64,000 bases of DNA from Shinella zoogloeoides (GTDB lineage: Bacteria; Pseudomonadota; Alphaproteobacteria; Rhizobiales; Rhizobiaceae): contig NZ_CP086611.1 in NCBI RefSeq assembly GCF_020883495.1, forward strand, positions 248,001 to 312,000. Reading direction: 5' to 3'. Positions within the stretch are counted from its first letter, which is position 1, and each line of letters starts with the position of its first letter. Positions 59,480 through 64,000 of the stretch are shown here, piece by piece. The translations under genes were made by a program, and so were the position numbers. The notes below the pieces were generated by a model. The model made no database searches and was not told the origin of the DNA. It was given only the letters and a program-made list of their open reading frames with translations.

Positions 59480-60094
59480 ATGTCGACAAAGAATGCGCCG
59501 ACGGATCGCTCCACATGGGCGGACGGGGTCACGCAGCTATCCCAGGTTATCCTGCGCGGTGAAAAGGCCCTTGCCGGGTTTTTCATGACGGTGCTGCTTG
59601 TGCTGATCCTGGTGAATGTCGTGACCCGCTTTGCCCGCGTGCCGATCTACTGGATCGACGAGGCCTCGATCTTCGCGATGATCTGGCTCGGCTTCATCGG
59701 CGCGTCGGTCATGACGCGGCTGCGCATCGATTTTGCCGTTACCCTGCTTGCGGACCAGCTTTCGCCCAAATGGGTCGCCCGGCTGCGCGCGCTCGCCACG
59801 GCCATTTCGCTGGCCTTCGCGGTGGGTTTTGCGGTCGTGTGCTGGCTTTGGCTGGACCCGGTGGGCATCGCCTCGCATGGCTTCGACGCCCAGGCCTATG
59901 CCGCCGAGACGTTCAACTTCCTCTACACGGAACGGACCCAGACGCTGGAATGGCCGACCTGGGTCGTCAATCTCATCCTGCCGATCTTCGCCCTGACGCT
60001 GATCGTCCACAATGCCGCCAACCTGCTTGAAGACCTCGGCCTTGCGCGCAAGCGCGAGCAGGTTTCGCTGACGAGCGCGGAAGGAGCCGCCTGA
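59480..60094 (+). CDS. TRAP transporter small permease (DctQ)
   Basis: 204 residues with four membrane helices and the motif WIDEASIFAMIWLGFIGASV. It pairs with the DctM-type permease and binding protein encoded next. GAGGG ribosome site before ATG 59480. Its stop overlaps the next start (TGATG). Confidence 0.92.
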   Translation: MSTKNAPTDRSTWADGVTQLSQVILRGEKALAGFFMTVLLVLILVNVVTRFARVPIYWIDEASIFAMIWLGFIGASVMTRLRIDFAVTLLADQLSPKWVARLRALATAISLAFAVGFAVVCWLWLDPVGIASHGFDAQAYAAETFNFLYTERTQTLEWPTWVVNLILPIFALTLIVHNAANLLEDLGLARKREQVSLTSAEGAA

Positions 60095-61356
60095 TGTTCA
60101 CCTTCGGCGCATTCGTCGTCCTCATGCTCGTGGGCCTGCCGATTTCCATCGTGCTCTGCCTGACGGCCGCCGCCTATATCTGGCAGAGCGACAACACGGT
60201 CCTCTTCGCCTCCTATCCCACCCAGATGTTCATGGGGCTGGACAGCTATGGCCTGATCGCCATTCCGCTCTTCATCCTGATCGGTGAGATCATGAATGGC
60301 GGCGGCATCACGCGGCGCATCATCGACATGGCGATGGCCTTCGTCGGCGCGATGAAGGGCGGCCTTGCCTATGTGAACCTGCTGGCCAACATGTTCGTGG
60401 CCTCCATCCTCGGCTCGGCCGCGGCGCAGGTCGCGCTGATGTCGCAGATGATCGTGCCGGAAATGGTGAAGAAGGGTTACGACAAGACCTTCGCCGCCGG
60501 CCTCACCGCCTATGCGGGCATGCTCGGGCCGATCATTCCGCCCTCCATCATGTTCGTCGTCTACAGCGTCATCGCGCAGGTGCCCGTCGGCACCATGCTG
60601 GCCGCCGGCATCATTCCGGGCATCATCCTCACCGTCGCCTTCTGCGTGGTGATCGCACTGATGGGCTATGTCTACAACTATCCGCGCGGCGCGAGCCTGC
60701 CGATGCGCGAGCGCGTGTCGATCACGCTGAAGGCCCTGCCGACCCTCATCATCCCGCTGATCATCGTCGGCTCCATCGTGACCGGGCTTGCCAACCCGAC
60801 CGAGGCGGCCGCCATGGGCGTCGTCGCCGCCGTCATCGTCGGGCGCTACGTGACCGGCGATCTCAGCCTGAAGCAGCTTCCCGCCATGTTCGTCAAGGCC
60901 GGGGTCCTGTCGGCCGGCATCCTGTTCCTGATCGCCGCGGCGGCCGTGTTCTCGTGGGTTCTCGTCTACGGCATGGTGCCTCAGCGCGTGGCGGAATGGA
61001 TCCAGACCATCGCCAAGGATCCGATCACCTTCATGCTGCTGGTCAACGTGATCCTGCTCGTCATCGGCACGGTGATCGACGGCGCGCCCGGCCTGATCAT
61101 GACGGTCCCGATCCTGCTGCCGATCGCCACCGACGTCTATGGCATCGATCCCGTGCATTTCGGCGTCGTCGCCGTGATCAACCTCGTGCTCGGCTTCCTG
61201 TCCCCGCCGGTCGGCCTGAACTTCTTCATCGCCGCCGCGGTGACCGGAGCCAAGCCCGGCAAGATGTTCATCGTCACGCTGCCGTTCTTCATCATCTGCT
61301 GCATCATTCTGGTGCTGCTGTCGATCTTCCCGGCGCTGTCGACCTACTTCGCCTGA
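60094..61356 (+). CDS. TRAP transporter large permease (DctM)
   Basis: 420 residues, about twelve helices. Typical segments are LIAIPLFILIGEIMNGGGIT, GPIIPPSIMFVVY and NPTEAAAMGVV. It drives substrate uptake with the Na+ gradient. Confidence 0.95.
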   Translation: MFTFGAFVVLMLVGLPISIVLCLTAAAYIWQSDNTVLFASYPTQMFMGLDSYGLIAIPLFILIGEIMNGGGITRRIIDMAMAFVGAMKGGLAYVNLLANMFVASILGSAAAQVALMSQMIVPEMVKKGYDKTFAAGLTAYAGMLGPIIPPSIMFVVYSVIAQVPVGTMLAAGIIPGIILTVAFCVVIALMGYVYNYPRGASLPMRERVSITLKALPTLIIPLIIVGSIVTGLANPTEAAAMGVVAAVIVGRYVTGDLSLKQLPAMFVKAGVLSAGILFLIAAAAVFSWVLVYGMVPQRVAEWIQTIAKDPITFMLLVNVILLVIGTVIDGAPGLIMTVPILLPIATDVYGIDPVHFGVVAVINLVLGFLSPPVGLNFFIAAAVTGAKPGKMFIVTLPFFIICCIILVLLSIFPALSTYFA

Positions 61357-61385
61357 TCACCAACTCAAAACAGAGGGAACCTGCC

Positions 61386-62381
61386 ATGAACATTACCCGT
61401 CGTACCCTGATGAAAAGCGTCTCGCTCGGTGCAGCGATGGCCGTCTCCGCGCCGTCGATCCTGCGTGCGCAGGAAGCCAAGGTCTATCGCCTCGGCATCA
61501 CCACGCCTCCGGGCCATCCGTGGAACCTGGCAGCCGAATCCGTTGGCAAGCGCCTTGCCGAAGAGACCGGCGGTCGCCTCTCCATCCAGGTCTTCCCGTC
61601 GAACCAGCTCGGCAACGAAGGCGCGATGCTGCAGCAGATGCAGTCCGGCGCGCTCGATCTCGGCTGGATCATGACCGCCGAACTCGGCTCGCGTATTCCG
61701 CAGATCGCCGCCATCAACGCGCCCTGGCTGGTCAAGAGCACGGACAAGGTCGCCGCGCTCGTTCGTCATCCGGTCGCGATGAAGCTGCTCGACGTCCTGC
61801 CGGCCCAGACGGGCACCATCGGCCTCGGCTACGGCATCACCACGCTGCGCGTCGTCTTCACCGGCAAGGAGACCAGCGGCATCGAAGACATCAAAGGCAT
61901 GAAGCTGCGCATCAATACGACGCCGGCCTACCGCGACTTCTACCAGCTCCTCGGCGCCGCCCCGACGCCGATCCCGACGCCGCAGGTGTTCGACGCAATG
62001 TCCAACGGCCAGGTCGATGGCCTCGAAGCCGACCTCGACCTGTCCTGGAACCAGCGCTACGACAAGGTCGCCAAGACCATGCTGCGCATGAACGCCATCT
62101 TCATGCCCTGCGTGGCGCTCGCTTCCGGCCGTGTCTGGAAGGGCGTTCCGGAGGCCGACCGCGAGCTGATCGCCCGCCTGACCCGCGAAGAACTCGACAA
62201 GCAGATCGACGCGACCGTCGCCAAGGAAGCCACGCTCCTGCAGAACTTCAAGGACACCGGCATCAAGATCGTCGATGTGAACCTGGAGAACACCGCGGAA
62301 ATCATCAGCGCCTATGATGCGATCTGGCTGCCCAAGGCGCCGGTTCTGAAAGAACTGCGCGAAGTCGGCGCAACCCTTTGA
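61386..62381 (+). CDS. TRAP transporter substrate-binding protein (DctP)
   Basis: 331 residues. The N-terminus has a twin-arginine-like NITRRTLMKS then a hydrophobic stretch cleaved near LRAQ (about residue 28). The mature part has the DctP pattern HPWNLAAESVGKRLAEETGG and the carboxylate-binding Arg in GMKLRINTTPAYRDF. The substrate is presumably an organic acid. GAGGGAAC ribosome site; last gene of the operon. Confidence 0.93.
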   Translation: MNITRRTLMKSVSLGAAMAVSAPSILRAQEAKVYRLGITTPPGHPWNLAAESVGKRLAEETGGRLSIQVFPSNQLGNEGAMLQQMQSGALDLGWIMTAELGSRIPQIAAINAPWLVKSTDKVAALVRHPVAMKLLDVLPAQTGTIGLGYGITTLRVVFTGKETSGIEDIKGMKLRINTTPAYRDFYQLLGAAPTPIPTPQVFDAMSNGQVDGLEADLDLSWNQRYDKVAKTMLRMNAIFMPCVALASGRVWKGVPEADRELIARLTREELDKQIDATVAKEATLLQNFKDTGIKIVDVNLENTAEIISAYDAIWLPKAPVLKELREVGATL

Positions 62382-62448
62382 GATAAAAGGGTTCGCCCTG
62401 TCTGCAGCTCCGCCGTTTCGGCGGCGGAAGCTGGAAGAGACCGGACTT

Positions 62449-62473
62449 GCAGGCGGCCCTCGTGGCCGCCTGC
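62449..62473 (+). terminator. Terminator of the TRAP operon
   Basis: GCAGGCGGCC (62449-62458), loop CTCGT, GGCCGCCTGC (62464-62473), then GCCGTTTGG. Stable stem, weak T tract. Confidence 0.6.
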
Positions 62474-62552
62474 GCCGTTTGGCGCGGGGGCGAATGCTTG
62501 AATTTGCCGGGTACATCGTGCCATTAGGACGTCTTCCTCCGGAGAATGGCAC

Positions 62553-63608
62553 ATGACCAAAGACACGATGGCCGGACGGCCATGGAAGCAACTGGCGTTC
62601 ATCGCATCCCTTTTGGCCTCGGCAACGGCGGCGCAGGCGACCCCCGTGCTGGTGGTGGATGCCGACAGCCATCAGGTGCTCTATCAGGAAGATGCCGGCG
62701 TGCCGTGGTATCCGGCCTCCACGACCAAGCTGATGTCGGCCTTCGTCGTGTTCGAGGCGCTGCGCGCCGGTGAAGTGACCCTGAAGACGCCCGTCACCAT
62801 GACGCGCAACGCCACGAAACAGGCCTTTCTGGAATCCGGCCTGACCTTCGGGCGGGTGATGACGCTGGAAGATGCGCTTTTCGCCATGCTCACGGCCTCG
62901 GCAAATGATGTCGCCGTGGCGCTCGCGGAGGCTGTCGCGCCGGATGAGAAGGCCTTCGTGCAGCGCATGAACGATGCCGCCACCCGCCTTGGCCTCAACG
63001 GCACCCGCTTCACCAATCCCAATGGGCTGTTCGACAAGCAGAACTACACGACCGCGCGCGACCTGGCGCTGCTCGGCATGGAGGTGGACCGGGCGTTCCC
63101 CGAATACCGCCGTTTCTTCCAGGCCTCGGCGGTGACGATCGACGGCAAGGAGATCAAGTCCAACAACCAACTGCTGACCCGCTTCAACGGCACGGTCGGC
63201 ATGAAGACCGGCTTCCTCTGCGCATCGGGGCGAAACTTCGTGGGTCTTGCCGAGCGCAACGAGCGGCGCGTGATGGTCGTCGTGCTGGGCGCGACGACGG
63301 AGCGGGAGCGCAACGAGCGCTCCGCACAATTCCTGACGCAGGCCTTCGACGGCAAGCTGCCCGCCGGTGGCGGCAGCGTGGAGAATGTCGCGAACCGGCG
63401 TGACGTCGCGCCCGAGGACATGCGTATCCGCCTGTGTACGGACAAGAGCGCCGAATACGAGGCCAGCCGCGACGCGCTCTACCCGATGGGCCTGCCGGGG
63501 CACGAGACCTACCTGCAGGATCAGTTGCCGGGCGGCGTCCATGCGATCAGCACCTGGGCCGACGACAAGGCCGTGGACGTGCCGGTTCCCGCCCGCCGGC
63601 CGTCGTAA
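62553..63608 (+). CDS. D-alanyl-D-alanine carboxypeptidase (PBP5/6-like)
   Basis: 351 residues with signal peptide (about 1-29, AQA). Catalytic motifs are S56-TTK59, S116-AN118 and K218-TG. It trims pentapeptide side chains in the periplasm. It lacks a clear C-terminal amphipathic anchor; the tail is a low-complexity stretch ending PARRPS. Monocistronic between the TRAP terminator and a convergent LysR gene. Confidence 0.93.
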   Translation: MTKDTMAGRPWKQLAFIASLLASATAAQATPVLVVDADSHQVLYQEDAGVPWYPASTTKLMSAFVVFEALRAGEVTLKTPVTMTRNATKQAFLESGLTFGRVMTLEDALFAMLTASANDVAVALAEAVAPDEKAFVQRMNDAATRLGLNGTRFTNPNGLFDKQNYTTARDLALLGMEVDRAFPEYRRFFQASAVTIDGKEIKSNNQLLTRFNGTVGMKTGFLCASGRNFVGLAERNERRVMVVVLGATTERERNERSAQFLTQAFDGKLPAGGGSVENVANRRDVAPEDMRIRLCTDKSAEYEASRDALYPMGLPGHETYLQDQLPGGVHAISTWADDKAVDVPVPARRPS

Positions 63609-63623
63609 GCGCTGCGCGCCTTT

Positions 63624-64000
63624 CTAGAGCAGGGCGAGAAAGCGTTCGGCCGCCGGTGAGGCGGGCCGCCGGGCCGGCTGGAGCAGATAGAGGCTGCGCG
63701 TGAGGTCGAGGTCGGCGACGGCCACGAAGGCGAGCGCCGGATCGGCGAAGAGCAGCACAGCTTCGCGCGGCAGGAGTGCGACGCCGACGCCGGCGCGCAC
63801 CAGGGCAAGCTGGGCGACGGTGGAGCGGGCGCTGAGATTGCCGGCGAGGAAGGCTTCCGGCAGGCCGGCATGGCCGGCGAGCAGGCGCTGGGTCCCGGTG
63901 TCGCCGTCGAGCTGGATGAGGTCCTGCGGATCGATATCCGCAAGGCGGATGGCTCCCCCGCGAAGCGCCAGCGGATGATCTGCCCGGCAGGCGAGGCCGA
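63624..64000 (-). CDS. LysR-family regulator, C-terminal fragment (runs off right edge)
   Basis: The minus strand is open from the right edge to a TAG at 63624-63626 (125 codons). It reads LACRADHPLALRGG, then AQLALVRAGVGVALLPREAV and ends SPAAERFLALL. These are the effector-domain landmarks of LysR regulators: the G-x-G-V-x-L-L-P strand and the sPaa-rFl-xl C-terminus. The DNA-binding domain is outside the window. Its target is unknown; it is convergent with the carboxypeptidase gene. Confidence 0.82.
   Translation of the reverse strand, partial: GLACRADHPLALRGGAIRLADIDPQDLIQLDGDTGTQRLLAGHAGLPEAFLAGNLSARSTVAQLALVRAGVGVALLPREAVLLFADPALAFVAVADLDLTRSLYLLQPARRPASPAAERFLALL

Overview
The window is a 64 kb chromosomal or megaplasmid segment from a GC-rich alphaproteobacterium, most likely of the Rhizobiales/Rhizobiaceae (inference). 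The signs are codon use, many ATGA-coupled operons, rhizobial-style polyamine and betaine catabolic genes, RecX/CspA and PntAB of alphaproteobacterial type, and a second FtsI-like transpeptidase. There are no IS elements, integrases, tRNAs, rRNAs or CRISPR arrays. Genes run off both ends: a Rieske protein on the left and a LysR regulator on the right.

Layout. 1-6.6 kb: Rieske fragment, acylphosphatase-like protein, an exported TPR-CHAT protease-like protein, then an arginase/ornithine cyclodeaminase operon with a divergent Lrp-type regulator. 6.8-23.9 kb: a two-component system (the kinase and regulator genes are convergent and overlap by 90 bp) beside a 3155-residue RTX protein with two animal-type haem peroxidase domains. 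Next come a type I secretion ABC transporter, a membrane-anchored RTX protein and an HlyD-type adaptor. The giant protein resembles the Mn(II)-oxidising peroxidase MopA described from Aurantimonas and Erythrobacter; this locus is the most striking part of the window. 23.9-27.3 kb: Na+/alanine symporter, hypothetical protein, pentapeptide-repeat protein, TetR regulator.

27.4-42.7 kb: a catabolic region for an N-methylated or quaternary amine. It has an Old-Yellow-Enzyme-type N-demethylase, a GcvT-like folate enzyme, two PYROXD2-like FAD enzymes, a BetI-like regulator, a PotD/A/B/C-type transporter, a class III aminotransferase and a Rieske oxygenase of the carnitine/betaine type. Three near-identical TGAA(Y)(R)TTC(R)TTCA palindromes sit at the three promoters, tying the scattered units into one predicted BetI-like regulon. 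A 17-copy heptamer array lies between the binding protein and ATPase genes and supplies the ATPase stop codon.

42.9-55.2 kb: housekeeping genes: a DUF2325 protein behind a 48-bp perfect palindrome, recX, a cold-shock protein, a VOC protein, nrdH-nrdE-nrdF (no nrdI), cbtB-cbtA cobalt uptake and pntA-pntB. Two cobalamin riboswitches are recognisable, one before nrdH and one before cbtB, so B12 status appears to set both the B12-independent ribonucleotide reductase and cobalt import. 55.2-64 kb: a trimethylamine-dehydrogenase-family enzyme with an altered substrate pocket, an FtsI-like transpeptidase, a TRAP transporter (small permease, large permease, binding protein), a D-Ala-D-Ala carboxypeptidase and the LysR fragment.
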